The translations under genes and the position numbers were made by a program. Of a DNA stretch of 20,480 nt, positions 7,697-15,618 are shown piece after piece (positions within the stretch are counted from its first letter, which is position 1; each line of letters opens with the position of its first letter). The notes beneath the pieces were generated by a model. The model was given only the letters and a program-made list of their open reading frames with translations, ran no database searches and had not been told where the DNA came from. Source of the DNA: Paracoccaceae bacterium (GTDB lineage: Bacteria > Pseudomonadota > Alphaproteobacteria > Rhodobacterales > Rhodobacteraceae); NCBI GenBank assembly GCA_007128865.1, contig SKWP01000294.1:1-20480 (forward strand). The letters run 5' to 3'.

Positions 7697-9010
7697 TCAC
7701 CCCCCCGGCCGTTGTCGGATGTTCTCGGGAAGCCAGGTCGCGATTTCGGGAAAGGCGATCAGCACGAAAACCATCAGAACCATGATCATGAACATCGGGA
7801 AGGCAGCCTTCGAGATGTAGGTCATTTCATGTTTGGTCATGCCCTGGAGCACGAACAGGTTGAAGCCGATGGGCGGCGTGATCTGCGCCATCTCGATCAC
7901 CACCACGATGAAGATCCCGAACCAGATCATGTCGATCCCGGCCTGACGGATCATCGGCTCGACGATGGCCATGGTCAGCACCACCGAGGAAATCCCGTCA
8001 AGGAACATGCCGAGGATGATGTAGAAGACCAGAAGCGCCATCAGCAGCTGGAACGTCGTCAGATCGAGGCCGTCAATGAAACCGGCCAGTGCCCGCGGAA
8101 GGCCGGTAAAGCCCATCGACAACGACAGGAATGCCGCCCCGGCAAGGATCAGCGCGATCATTGCCGATGTCCGGGTGGCGCCAAGCAGGCTTTCCAGAAA
8201 GGTCTGCCAGGTCAGCGTTCCCTGTGTCGCGGCCAGGATCAGCGCCCCGATGACCCCGAATGCCGCGGCTTCGGTGGCCGTGGCATAACCCAGATACATC
8301 GAGCCGATCACCACCAGTATCAGGATCACCACGGGGATCAGCGAACGCGAATTCCTGACCTTCCACAGAAAGCTCGTTCGGGGTTCGGCCGTGGGGTTGA
8401 AATTGCGCGACAGGCTGGCGCGGATGGCCACATAGGCCATGAACATGCCCGCCAGCACCAGCCCGGGAAAGACGCCCGCCATGAACAGCTTGGTGATCGA
8501 TTCATTGACCGTCACGCCATAGACGATCAGCGCCAGCGAGGGCGGAATCATCAGCCCCAGCGTGGCCGCCCCGGCCAGCGTGCCGATCACCATCGGTTCG
8601 GGATAGTTGCGCTTGCGCAGTTCGGGGATCGACATCTTGCCCACCGTCGTGAGCGTCGCCGCCGAAGAGCCCGAGACCGCCGCAAACACCGTGCACCCGA
8701 CGATATTGGTATGCACCAGCCCCCCGGGCAGGCGCGCGAGCCAGGGCGACAGGCCGCGGAACATGTCTTCGGACAATCGCGTTCGATACAGGATCTCGCC
8801 CATCCATATGAACAGCGGCAGTGCCGTCAGTGTCCAGGACGAGGTCGAGCGCCACATCACCGTTATCATCGAATCACCCGCCGGCCGCGTGGTGAAAAGC
8901 TCCATTCCCACCCATGCCACGCCGACCAGCGCCAGCCCGACCCAGACGCCCGAGCCCAGCAGCAGGAAAAGCACGAAGAGAAAGATCGCAATCGGGGCGA
9001 GTTGTTCCAT
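7697..9010 (-). CDS. dctM: TRAP transporter large permease subunit (DctM family)
   Basis: Inner-membrane ion-driven permease of a TRAP transporter, 437 residues, the usual DctM length, made almost wholly of hydrophobic helices. Family stretches are ALPLFIWMGEILYRT, VFAAVSGSSAATLTTVGKM, LGLMIPPSLALIVYG, FLDGISSVVLTMAI and QITPPIGFNLFVLQGM. It works with DctQ and the periplasmic DctP to import a carboxylate-bearing solute using a Na+ gradient (family knowledge). The ATG at 9010 is 12 bp beyond the dctQ stop, with a G-rich sequence just upstream as possible ribosome-binding site. The symbol is the family name; C4-dicarboxylate specificity is not implied. Confidence 0.95.
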   Translation of the reverse strand: MEQLAPIAIFLFVLFLLLGSGVWVGLALVGVAWVGMELFTTRPAGDSMITVMWRSTSSWTLTALPLFIWMGEILYRTRLSEDMFRGLSPWLARLPGGLVHTNIVGCTVFAAVSGSSAATLTTVGKMSIPELRKRNYPEPMVIGTLAGAATLGLMIPPSLALIVYGVTVNESITKLFMAGVFPGLVLAGMFMAYVAIRASLSRNFNPTAEPRTSFLWKVRNSRSLIPVVILILVVIGSMYLGYATATEAAAFGVIGALILAATQGTLTWQTFLESLLGATRTSAMIALILAGAAFLSLSMGFTGLPRALAGFIDGLDLTTFQLLMALLVFYIILGMFLDGISSVVLTMAIVEPMIRQAGIDMIWFGIFIVVVIEMAQITPPIGFNLFVLQGMTKHEMTYISKAAFPMFMIMVLMVFVLIAFPEIATWLPENIRQRPGG

Positions 9011-9022
9011 GGTCGTCGCCCC

Positions 9023-9556
9023 CTATTCCGTCTGCGCCGGGTCGCCCGGGTCACCCTCGGTGCCGGAACGGCCGGTAAAGATCATGCGGATCAGATTGTC
9101 CCACAGGCAAAGCGTCAGCAAGGATGCGCCGATCACCATCACCAGCTGCGGTATCCAGAGCGGAGTTGCGTCCTGCCCCTGGCTGACATCGCCCAGCAGC
9201 CGCGACCAGTACACGGCATTATAGGCGTAGCGCAGGATGTAGGTCGCCACCAGTGCACCGATCGCAAGGCACCATATCTCGCCCCAGCGGCGGAACCGCC
9301 CGAGCGCAGTCAACCCCAGCGTGACGCGGATGTGCGAACCGGAGTTGAGCGCATAGGCAAATGCCATGAACGAGGCGCCGGCCATGGCGTAACCGGCATA
9401 GTTGGAGGCGCCGGGTATGGTAAGCCCGGTCCAGCGCGCCACCATCTGCGCGGTGATCAGCAGCAGGATCGTGACGAGAAACATCGCCCCGATGTAGCCG
9501 CCGATCAGATAAAGCGTGTCGAGCACACGCCGGACAAGGCCGAGGGCCCGGGTCAT
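9023..9556 (-). CDS. dctQ: TRAP transporter small permease subunit (DctQ family)
   Basis: Small membrane subunit of the TRAP transporter, 177 residues with four hydrophobic helices, typical for DctQ. The helix-2/loop region SGSHIRVTLGL matches the conserved G-x-H-I-R-V/V-D segment of the family. I start at ATG 9556 because GGAG lies six bases before it. A TTG at 9571 in the same frame would add five residues and would itself overlap this ribosome-binding site. It lies between dctP and dctM and is probably translated at a lower level than dctP, given the strong hairpin between the two genes. Confidence 0.92.
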   Translation of the reverse strand: MTRALGLVRRVLDTLYLIGGYIGAMFLVTILLLITAQMVARWTGLTIPGASNYAGYAMAGASFMAFAYALNSGSHIRVTLGLTALGRFRRWGEIWCLAIGALVATYILRYAYNAVYWSRLLGDVSQGQDATPLWIPQLVMVIGASLLTLCLWDNLIRMIFTGRSGTEGDPGDPAQTE

Positions 9557-9592
9557 GGCCGTCTCCGTCAATGCGGGGTCGGAAGGCGCAAT

Positions 9593-9616
9593 GGGGCGGG
9601 GTAACGACCCCGCCCC
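9593..9616 (-). promoter_or_regulatory. Strong intergenic hairpin between dctP and dctQ
   Basis: GGGGCGGGGT (9593-9602) and ACCCCGCCCC (9607-9616) are perfectly complementary: a 10-bp, nearly all-GC stem with a 4-nt loop (CGTT on the transcribed strand). It starts 14 nt after the dctP stop, and no T-run follows. Such hairpins after a binding-protein gene often stabilise the upstream message and reduce read-through, giving more binding protein than permease. Here that is inference; the stem itself is plain in the sequence. Confidence 0.65.
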
Positions 9617-9630
9617 GAGCGCTGCAAGGG

Positions 9631-10608
9631 TCAGTTACCGGCGCGATAGGCCTCGATCACGGCGCGGCCGGTGTCGCCGGCGTTCTGGAGCCATTCCTCG
9701 GTCATGATGGCGCCGACCTCGCGCAGCCCCTCCATCAACTCGTCACCGGCGCGCTGCACGATCATGCCGCCTTCGCGCAGCCCGTCGAGGGTGAAGTTGG
9801 TATAGGCAATGGAGCGTTCGAGCCCGGCCGCCTTGGCTTCGGCGGCACAGTCGCGAATGGCGGTCTGGGTCGCTTCGTCCAGAGCCGCCCAGGCCTGCTT
9901 GTTGGCGAAGATGATGTTGCGCGGCAGCCAGGCGTCCACCTCATAGAAATGCGTCAGGCTTTCCCAGACCTGGCTGTCATACCCGGTTGCGCCGGATGAG
10001 ATGAAGCTCTCTGCCACGCCGGTGGCAAGCGCCTGGCTCAGTTCGGCAGCTTCGATCTGAACCGGCCGCATGCCGGTCAGCTCGGCCATGCGCGCGGTGG
10101 CCGTGTTGTAGGACCGGAAGCGGATGCCTTCCATGTCGGCCACCGAGTTGATCTCGCGCTTGAAATAGAGGCCCTGCGGCGGCCATGCCACCGAGTAGAG
10201 ATAGACGAGGTTCTGCGCGTCGAGGATTTCGACCATGGCGGGACCGGCCGCTTCCCACAGCCGCTCGTGATCCTCGAAAGAGGTGGCAAGGAAGGGGATC
10301 GAGTCAATCCCGAACATCGGGTTTTCGTTCTGATGCGCCGAGATCAGCCGCTCGCCGATCGGCGCCTGGCCGGTCTGAACCGCACGCTTGATGTCGTTTC
10401 CGGCAAACAGTGAGCCGTTGGGATGGGTGACGATATTGATTGCCCCGCCGGTGGCCTGGCCGACGCAGGCGCCGAAATCGGCCGCATTTTCGGAATGGAA
10501 GTTGGTCGCCGGATACGCCAGCGGCAGATCCCAGGTTTCGGCCGCGGCCGAGGCCGCGCCCACCGCGGTGAGCGCCGTGGCTGCCATGAGTGTCTTGATC
10601 GTCCGCAT
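9631..10608 (-). CDS. dctP: TRAP transporter periplasmic solute-binding protein (DctP family)
   Basis: Periplasmic binding protein of 325 residues. It starts with a clear signal peptide (MRTIKTLMAATALTAVGAASAAA, cleavage probably before ETWDLPLAYP). GIRFRSYNTATARM carries the family arginine that usually clamps the ligand carboxylate, and AELSQALATGVAESFISSG is the typical DctP segment after it. The ATG at 10608 is chosen because GGGAGA precedes it and because it gives the signal peptide; an upstream in-frame start at 10677 would place 23 polar residues before it and overlap the dehydrogenase gene. It follows the dehydrogenase by 31 bp. The substrate cannot be read from sequence; a carboxylate such as an amino acid or betaine derivative would fit the neighbouring enzymes. 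Confidence 0.95.
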   Translation of the reverse strand: MRTIKTLMAATALTAVGAASAAAETWDLPLAYPATNFHSENAADFGACVGQATGGAINIVTHPNGSLFAGNDIKRAVQTGQAPIGERLISAHQNENPMFGIDSIPFLATSFEDHERLWEAAGPAMVEILDAQNLVYLYSVAWPPQGLYFKREINSVADMEGIRFRSYNTATARMAELTGMRPVQIEAAELSQALATGVAESFISSGATGYDSQVWESLTHFYEVDAWLPRNIIFANKQAWAALDEATQTAIRDCAAEAKAAGLERSIAYTNFTLDGLREGGMIVQRAGDELMEGLREVGAIMTEEWLQNAGDTGRAVIEAYRAGN

Positions 10609-10639
10609 CTTCGTTCTCCCTGTCGGTTGCGGTTTGTCG

Positions 10640-11941
10640 TCAATAGAAACGCGAAGGCGCATAGGGCGCAAGGTCAATGTTGGGCCTGCGGCCGGTTATG
10701 AGTTGCGCCAGAAGCTGTCCGCTGCGCGGTCCTCCGGTCAGACCGATGTGGTGGTGACCGAAGGCGAGAAAGGCGCCATCCACCCCGGGAACCGGCCCGA
10801 TGAGCGGAATCGAATCGGCCGGCGCAGGCCGGTGGCCCATCCATTCGGTGCAGGATTGCCACGTCAGACCAGGAAAGGCCCGGGCCACCTGACGCCTGAG
10901 CAGGGCCAGCGGTGCGCGCGAGGCGGGCGCCTGCAGACCGCCGAATTCAAGAACCCCGGCGATTCTGATCCGCCCCTCCATGGGCGTCGCCACGAACTTG
11001 CCCGCCGCCACCATGCAGGGCGCACGCAGCATCCTGTCCGGCTCCCACAATTCCAGATGGTAGCCACGCTCGCTTTCCAACGGCACCTTGAGCCCCAGTT
11101 TCGCGGCCAGCGACCCCGACCAGGCGCCGGCGGCGACAACCACGGCATCGCATGGCAGGGTTTCGGCCCGGCCGTCCCGGCCCCGCAGGCGCAAGCCGAC
11201 GACGCGGCCGCTGTCGCGGGCAACGTCGGTGACCTCGGCGGTCCGCAGCACGCCGCCGCTGGCAACCACATGATCGGCCAGCGCGCGCACATAGGCACCC
11301 GGGTCGCTGATGCGCCCGTGATCGGGCATTCGGACGCCGAAGCCGATGCCAGGACCAAACGCCGGGTCGTACCCGCGCAGGCGATCGCCCGCCATCTCTT
11401 CCATGGCGAAACCGAAGCCCTTGCGGATATCCCAGCCGAAGGCATCCGCGTCATAGGCGCTGCGGTCCGGGTAGAGGTACAGGTAATCCGAGGGCACCAC
11501 ATAGCGTTCGGCGCCGGTGCCGGCGGCAAGCGCCTGATGATCGGTCAGGCTGTCACCGATCAGCGGGTACAGCGCAGCGGCGATGCGACGGGTTTGCCCT
11601 TCATTGGCGTGGCGCAGGTAGCGGATCAGCCAGGGCGCCAGCCGCGGCAGATAGCGCCAGCGCAGAAACAGCGGCTGGTCGCGGTCAAGCAGCATCCTCG
11701 GCGCCCTTGCGACCAGCCCGGGCACCGTCACCGGCACCACCGAACAGGAAGCAAGCACACCGCCATTGCCGAAAGATGCCCCCTCGGCCGGCCCGGACCG
11801 GTCAATCAGCTCCACCCGGAGCCCGTAACGCTGCAGCCACACCGCCGTGGCGACCCCGACGATCCCCGCGCCGACCACTGCGACCGTCCCGGTCACCGCC
11901 GGCACAGCCCCCGTGGATTCCATGATCGCGGTTTCGGTCAT
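10640..11941 (-). CDS. FAD-dependent D-amino-acid dehydrogenase-like oxidoreductase (DadA/DAO family)
   Basis: Flavoprotein of 433 residues that would oxidise an amino acid, probably of D-configuration or with a secondary or tertiary amine, to an imine and then a 2-oxo acid. The N-terminal dinucleotide-binding motif is [10 protein letters not shown] (20-29), ending in an acidic residue near D47. [21 protein letters not shown] matches the DadA segment after it; [10 protein letters not shown] and the C-terminal [18 protein letters not shown] are the other FAD-contact regions. The protein is soluble or membrane-associated, with no signal peptide. The ATG at 11941 overlaps the preceding stop by 4 bp (ATGA); a second in-frame ATG six codons on is possible. 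Being between an epimerase-type enzyme and a ThDP enzyme supports a role as the oxidation step. Sarcosine- or hydroxyproline-type substrates cannot be excluded. Confidence 0.88.
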   Translation of the reverse strand: MTETAIMESTGAVPAVTGTVAVVGAGIVGVATAVWLQRYGLRVELIDRSGPAEGASFGNGGVLASCSVVPVTVPGLVARAPRMLLDRDQPLFLRWRYLPRLAPWLIRYLRHANEGQTRRIAAALYPLIGDSLTDHQALAAGTGAERYVVPSDYLYLYPDRSAYDADAFGWDIRKGFGFAMEEMAGDRLRGYDPAFGPGIGFGVRMPDHGRISDPGAYVRALADHVVASGGVLRTAEVTDVARDSGRVVGLRLRGRDGRAETLPCDAVVVAAGAWSGSLAAKLGLKVPLESERGYHLELWEPDRMLRAPCMVAAGKFVATPMEGRIRIAGVLEFGGLQAPASRAPLALLRRQVARAFPGLTWQSCTEWMGHRPAPADSIPLIGPVPGVDGAFLAFGHHHIGLTGGPRSGQLLAQLITGRRPNIDLAPYAPSRFY

Positions 11942-13080
11942 GCTGCTTCCCGCGTCACGCTTCGCAAGCTGTAGCGGGCAAGCCGCCCGGGATCGACGAC
12001 AATTCCCAGCCCCGGGCCCTGCGGCACCACGACGCGCCCCTCGCGGACAGGAAAGGGTTCGGCAAGGATGTCTTCGACAAGGTAATGGCGCGCCTGATAG
12101 AATTCACAGCCAAGACTGATCGCCGGGGTTGCGGCGATCATGTGCGCGCCGGCAAGATGGCCGAGCCCGGTTTCGAACATGTCGCCGCCATAGGCCGTCA
12201 ACCCCGCGGCCGCCGCCATTCCTGCCACCGCCTGGGCACGCCTCGGCCCGCCGGCCTTCATCACCTTGACCGACACGCCGTCACAGATGCCCTCGGCGAT
12301 GGCGCGCAGCATGTCCTCGGGGCCAAAAACGCTCTCGTCGGCCAGAAGCGGCACGTCAATGGCTTCGCGCAGCCGCCGCATCAGGCCGAACTGCGATGCC
12401 GCCACCGGCTGTTCGATGAAACCGGGCCGAAAGGCTGCAACCTCGCGGACACAGGCAGCAGCTTCGGCCGGCCCGAGCCCCTGATTGTAGTCCACCCGGA
12501 TGTCCAGACCGGGATGATCCCGCCGCAAACGCTCCATCCGGTCGAGATCAAAGCGGTGGCCGGCCACCCCGGCCTTCAGCTTGACGATGCCGACACCGTC
12601 GGCCACCAGACGTGCGACCAGCGCCAGATCGGCGTCGAAGTCGGGGTCGGCCAACGAAACCGACAGCGGGATTTCAGCCTGCGCACAGCCGCCAAGCAGC
12701 GCCCAGACCGGCACGCCCGCAATCCGCCCGGTCAGGTCCAGCAGCGCCGTTTCGAGCGCCGCCTTCGCCTCGGTACAATGTGCGACGGCGCGGCAGGCAT
12801 CGGCGGTGATGTCGGCTGCCCGGGCCAGCGGGCGGCCCAGCACATGCGGGCGCATGTAGCGGTCGAGCGCGGCGAATGAAGCCTCGGGCGACCCGGTGAA
12901 CGGCGCCCAGCAGGCCGCCTCGCCCCAGCCTTCGCAGCCACCCTCGGCCGTCAGCCGAAGCACCACGACCTCGACTTCGGCCTCGACCCGGCCGATACCG
13001 TGATCGCGCCGGGAAACCACCGGCAGTGACAGATGCCACAGATCGAAACCGATGATCCGCTGCGCGAGATCGGCCGTCAT
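11938..13080 (-). CDS. Enolase-superfamily enzyme, muconate-lactonizing (MLE) subgroup; epimerase, dehydratase or cycloisomerase
   Basis: Cytoplasmic (beta/alpha)7-barrel enzyme of 380 residues. The catalytic set of the MLE subgroup is complete: K167 and K169 in VKLKAG, metal ligands D197 (RVDYN), E223 (IEQP) and D248 (LADES), and the opposite lysine K272 (SVKVMKAGG). Two lysines facing each other allow 1,1-proton transfer (racemase or epimerase), dehydration or cycloisomerisation. The C-terminal [15 protein letters not shown] and [12 protein letters not shown] are typical of the subgroup. There is no catechol or muconate gene nearby, so muconate cycloisomerase is unlikely. Adjacent DadA-like and TRAP genes suggest an amino-acid or betaine epimerase, as with hydroxyproline-betaine epimerase clusters of marine alphaproteobacteria (inference). 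The ATG at 13080 gives a 4-bp ATGA overlap with the upstream gene; an ATG at 13089 would add three residues. Confidence 0.88.
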   Translation of the reverse strand: MTADLAQRIIGFDLWHLSLPVVSRRDHGIGRVEAEVEVVVLRLTAEGGCEGWGEAACWAPFTGSPEASFAALDRYMRPHVLGRPLARAADITADACRAVAHCTEAKAALETALLDLTGRIAGVPVWALLGGCAQAEIPLSVSLADPDFDADLALVARLVADGVGIVKLKAGVAGHRFDLDRMERLRRDHPGLDIRVDYNQGLGPAEAAACVREVAAFRPGFIEQPVAASQFGLMRRLREAIDVPLLADESVFGPEDMLRAIAEGICDGVSVKVMKAGGPRRAQAVAGMAAAAGLTAYGGDMFETGLGHLAGAHMIAATPAISLGCEFYQARHYLVEDILAEPFPVREGRVVVPQGPGLGIVVDPGRLARYSLRSVTREAA

Positions 13081-14777
13081 GCGATCCATTCCGACACCGG
13101 CGCCGCGGCCTCGTGCAACGGCTGGCTGATCACATCCACCAGGGTCGGGCCATCGGCGGCGATGGCCGCCCGCAGCGCCGGCTCCAGCGCGTCGGGCGTG
13201 TCCACCCGCCAGGATTGCAGCCCATAGGCAGCGGCGACCGCGGCATGATCCGTGCGCGAGAAATCGACATTGTAATACCGCTTGCCGAACCCCGAATCCT
13301 GCCCGGCCTTGATCCAGCCGAAGGCGGAATTGGAAAACACCACGATGGTGATCGGCATCCGGTGCCGGACCAGTGTTTCCAGCTCGCCGACGCAGAAGCC
13401 GAACGAACCGTCGCCCGTAAGCGCCACGGTCTTGACCCCGGGGCGGCCGACATGGGCGCCCATCGCCGCAGCCACGGCATAGCCCAGCGCGCCATGCGCC
13501 CGGTTCGAGAATACCTGCCGCCCGGCCCGCCGCAGCCGGTACTGGGCCGACATGTACGGGCATGGCGTGCCCGGATCGGCCACCACCACGGCATCGTCGT
13601 CCAGCAGCCGCGACAGTGTGGCCATGACCCGCTCGGGCCGGACCGGGACCGCATCGCAGGCGGCCAGCGGGGCCAGATCATCGAGCTTCGCATTCCAGGC
13701 GGCCCGCGCCCGTGCAGCGCCGTTCTGCGCCGCCAGCGGGCCGCGGGTTTCGAGTTCCGCCACCAGCGCCTCGAGCGCCAGCCGCGCATCGGCAACGATG
13801 GCGACATCGGTGGGATAATTCGCGCCGATCACCATCGGATCGCTGTCGACATGGATCACCCGTCGCCCCGGCGGCGGCGAGCGCCAGCGTTCGGTCGTCA
13901 CCGACCCGGCCCGACAGCCGATGAACAGCACCAGATCGGCCCCGTCCACGACTGCCCGCGTTGCCGGGTGCCCTCCGTTGGAACCGACCACGCCCACCGC
14001 ATGCGGCGCGGTTTCGGCAATCGCCCCCTGCCCCGAAACCGAGGTCGCCACCGGCAGGTCCAGCAGTTCCGCCAGCCGCGCCAGCGCCGCCTCGGCCCCG
14101 GCGATCACCGGCCCGCCACCACAGACCGCCACCGCCGCGCGTGCATTTGCCAGCAGGTCTGCCGCCTCGCGGATGGCGGCGGGATCCGGTGCCGCCGGTT
14201 CGGCCGGAAAGCTGCGGTGGCGCGGGTCGGCCCAGATATCCTCGGCCCCCACCGGGGCCTTCTGCGTATCGAAGGGCAATGCCAGATGCACGGCGCCCGG
14301 CCGGCCCGTTGTCATCGCGCGAAACGCGGCGCGCACCATGGCCGGCAATCGCGCCGGCTGATCGAGCGAGGCGTTCCACTTGGTCAGCGGCCGGAACAGC
14401 GCCGCCTGGTCGAGTTCGGTCAGCGGATAGCGCCCGCGCGATGCCGTGCTTACATCGGTGGTGATGGCCAGGATCGGGATCGAGCTTTCATTGGCCTCGA
14501 CGACCCCCGGCAGGATATAGGTCGCGCCACCACCCGAAGGCCCCTCGCATACGCCGGGTTTGCCGGTCACCCTGGCATAGCCGTCGGCCATGTAGGCCGC
14601 ATGCCGTTCGTCCCGGGTCAGCAGATGGGTCATGCCATGATCGAGCCGCGCCAGCGCATCGTAGAACGGCAGGGTGGTGTCACCGCAAAGCCCGAAAACA
14701 TGCGTGACGCCATGCGCCTGAAGCATCCGCACCATGGCCTCGGCACCGGTGATCTCGTTGGTCTGGGCATTGGCCAT
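13077..14777 (-). CDS. Thiamine-diphosphate-dependent enzyme, acetolactate synthase-like (substrate unknown)
   Basis: Cytoplasmic ThDP enzyme of 566 residues with the usual three domains: pyrimidine-binding (~1-175), central (~195-345) and pyrophosphate-binding (~380-560). The cofactor-activating glutamate is E57 in [19 protein letters not shown]. The metal and diphosphate motif begins GDG at 455-457 and ends FSNSAFG: the metal-ligand asparagine is kept (N483) but the residue before it is S rather than the usual N. No FAD-binding role can be judged. Candidates are a 2-oxo-acid decarboxylase, a carboligase or a C-C lyase. Following a DadA-like dehydrogenase in the same operon, decarboxylation of the resulting 2-oxo acid is the simplest role (inference). 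It is the first gene of the leftward operon. The ATG at 14777 is chosen by family alignment; the frame is open upstream to 14894 but that stretch crosses the promoter region and the gntR start. The ribosome-binding site is weak. Confidence 0.88.
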   Translation of the reverse strand: MANAQTNEITGAEAMVRMLQAHGVTHVFGLCGDTTLPFYDALARLDHGMTHLLTRDERHAAYMADGYARVTGKPGVCEGPSGGGATYILPGVVEANESSIPILAITTDVSTASRGRYPLTELDQAALFRPLTKWNASLDQPARLPAMVRAAFRAMTTGRPGAVHLALPFDTQKAPVGAEDIWADPRHRSFPAEPAAPDPAAIREAADLLANARAAVAVCGGGPVIAGAEAALARLAELLDLPVATSVSGQGAIAETAPHAVGVVGSNGGHPATRAVVDGADLVLFIGCRAGSVTTERWRSPPPGRRVIHVDSDPMVIGANYPTDVAIVADARLALEALVAELETRGPLAAQNGAARARAAWNAKLDDLAPLAACDAVPVRPERVMATLSRLLDDDAVVVADPGTPCPYMSAQYRLRRAGRQVFSNRAHGALGYAVAAAMGAHVGRPGVKTVALTGDGSFGFCVGELETLVRHRMPITIVVFSNSAFGWIKAGQDSGFGKRYYNVDFSRTDHAAVAAAYGLQSWRVDTPDALEPALRAAIAADGPTLVDVISQPLHEAAAPVSEWIA

Positions 14778-14871
14778 ATTTCTGCATGCCTTTCTGTATT
14801 CAGACTTGCGCACAGCTTGTAAACTCTTCCGGCCCGTGTCAAGCTTTGCGGTGGCGGAACAGTGGGCGGGC
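14778..14871. promoter_or_regulatory. Divergent promoter/operator region between the catabolic operon and gntR
   Basis: This 94-bp gap separates the two divergent start codons. For the leftward operon a sigma70-like pair reads TTTACA (14823-14818) and AATACA (14800-14795) with a 17-bp spacer, about 20 bp before the ATG at 14777. An imperfect 12-bp palindrome, TCTGTATTCAGA (14793-14804, one mismatch), covers that -10 box and could be the operator of the GntR regulator. A second inverted repeat, AGCTTG (14814-14819) and CAAGCT (14840-14845), spans the -35 side. No clear rightward promoter was picked out. FCD-type GntR proteins commonly repress their divergent operon until an organic acid binds. 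Confidence 0.45.
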
Positions 14872-15618
14872 ATGGACGCAACCGACAACGGCACGAGCGG
14901 CGCACCACGGGTGGAGGCGGTCTATCGCCAGCTCAAGGCAATGGCGGTGGATTTCCGGCTGCGCCCCGGCGAGCGGCTGAACGAAGGGGCGCTGGCGCGC
15001 GACCTCGGCACCAGCCGCACGCCCCTGCGCGAGGCGCTCAACCGGCTGGTCGCCGAAGGTCTGGTCACCTTCCAGCCGGGGCGCGGCTTCTGCTGCCGCA
15101 GCCTCGACGCCGAGACGGTTTTCGACCTTTACGAACTGCGCTCGGTGCTCGAATGCGCCGCCGTCAGGCTTGCCTGCAAGCGGGCATCCGACCGCGGCCT
15201 TGCCGGACTGGAGGCAACACTTGCGGCGCAGGCTGATACCGCCGGCCGGACAGTGCGCGAAGTGACGGCAGGCGACGAGGCGTTTCACCTGGCGATAGCC
15301 GACCTCGCCGGCAATGCCGAATTGCTGCGCCAGCTTCAGGGCATCAACGAACGCATCCGCTACATTCGCTGGATCGACATGCAAAGCCGGGTCAGCACCA
15401 CCAAGGGCGAACACCGCACCATAATGGCCGCGCTGTCCGCCCGGAATGCCGAGGCCGCGGTGGCGGCCATGCAGAGCCATATTTCAAAGCGGATGGATCA
15501 GGTGGTGGCGGCGGTGCGTGAAGGTTATTCCAGCATCTATGTACCGGGCAGCGCGGTGATCTTCGATCAGCCTCTGCCCGAAAACGGCGCCGGCAGCCAA
15601 CAGGAGCGCAAGACATGA
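14872..15618 (+). CDS. GntR-family transcriptional regulator, FadR/FCD subfamily
   Basis: DNA-binding regulator of 248 residues. The winged helix covers ~12-75 (PGERLNEGALARDLGTSRTP, LREALNRLVAEGLVTFQPGRGF). The FCD effector domain follows (~80-215), with the usual metal-binding pattern: acidic/His in GDEAFHLAI, His in GEHRTI and His in MQSHI. FCD domains bind small carboxylates, often with a divalent metal, so the effector is probably the operon's substrate or an intermediate. It lies divergent from the catabolic operon, which is the normal place for its regulator. I chose ATG 14872; a GTG at 14851 would add seven residues. Its TGA overlaps the next gene's ATG by 4 bp. Confidence 0.92.
   Translation: MDATDNGTSGAPRVEAVYRQLKAMAVDFRLRPGERLNEGALARDLGTSRTPLREALNRLVAEGLVTFQPGRGFCCRSLDAETVFDLYELRSVLECAAVRLACKRASDRGLAGLEATLAAQADTAGRTVREVTAGDEAFHLAIADLAGNAELLRQLQGINERIRYIRWIDMQSRVSTTKGEHRTIMAALSARNAEAAVAAMQSHISKRMDQVVAAVREGYSSIYVPGSAVIFDQPLPENGAGSQQERKT

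Noticed and set aside
6710..9604. A 964-codon open frame on the plus strand antisense to dctQ, dctM, the TauE-family gene and part of the hydratase gene
   Set aside because: Its translation is an unnatural mix of His, Gln, Arg, Asp and Gly with no domain, which is what the reverse of GC-rich membrane-protein codons gives. The minus-strand genes have clear families.
10388..11974. A 528-codon plus-strand open frame antisense to the dehydrogenase and the dctP signal region
   Set aside because: Low-complexity shadow translation; both overlapping genes on the minus strand are clear.
11938..13080. Muconate cycloisomerase (catB) as identity of the enolase-family enzyme
   Set aside because: The catalytic residues would allow it, but no catechol dioxygenase or muconolactone isomerase gene is nearby and the context is amino-acid-like.
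11938..13563. A longer start (13563) for the enolase-family gene
   Set aside because: The extra 161 residues overlap the ThDP gene in a shadow frame and have no family likeness; the family N-terminus begins at the ATG at 13080.
13077..14777. Sulfoacetaldehyde acetyltransferase (Xsc) as identity of the ThDP enzyme, suggested by the nearby TauE-family gene
   Set aside because: The N-terminal third does not follow Xsc as I know it, and no phosphotransacetylase or other sulfonate gene is present.
13113..14822. A 569-codon plus-strand open frame antisense to the ThDP enzyme
   Set aside because: Arg/His/Gln-rich with no recognisable family, and fully covered by a strongly supported minus-strand gene.
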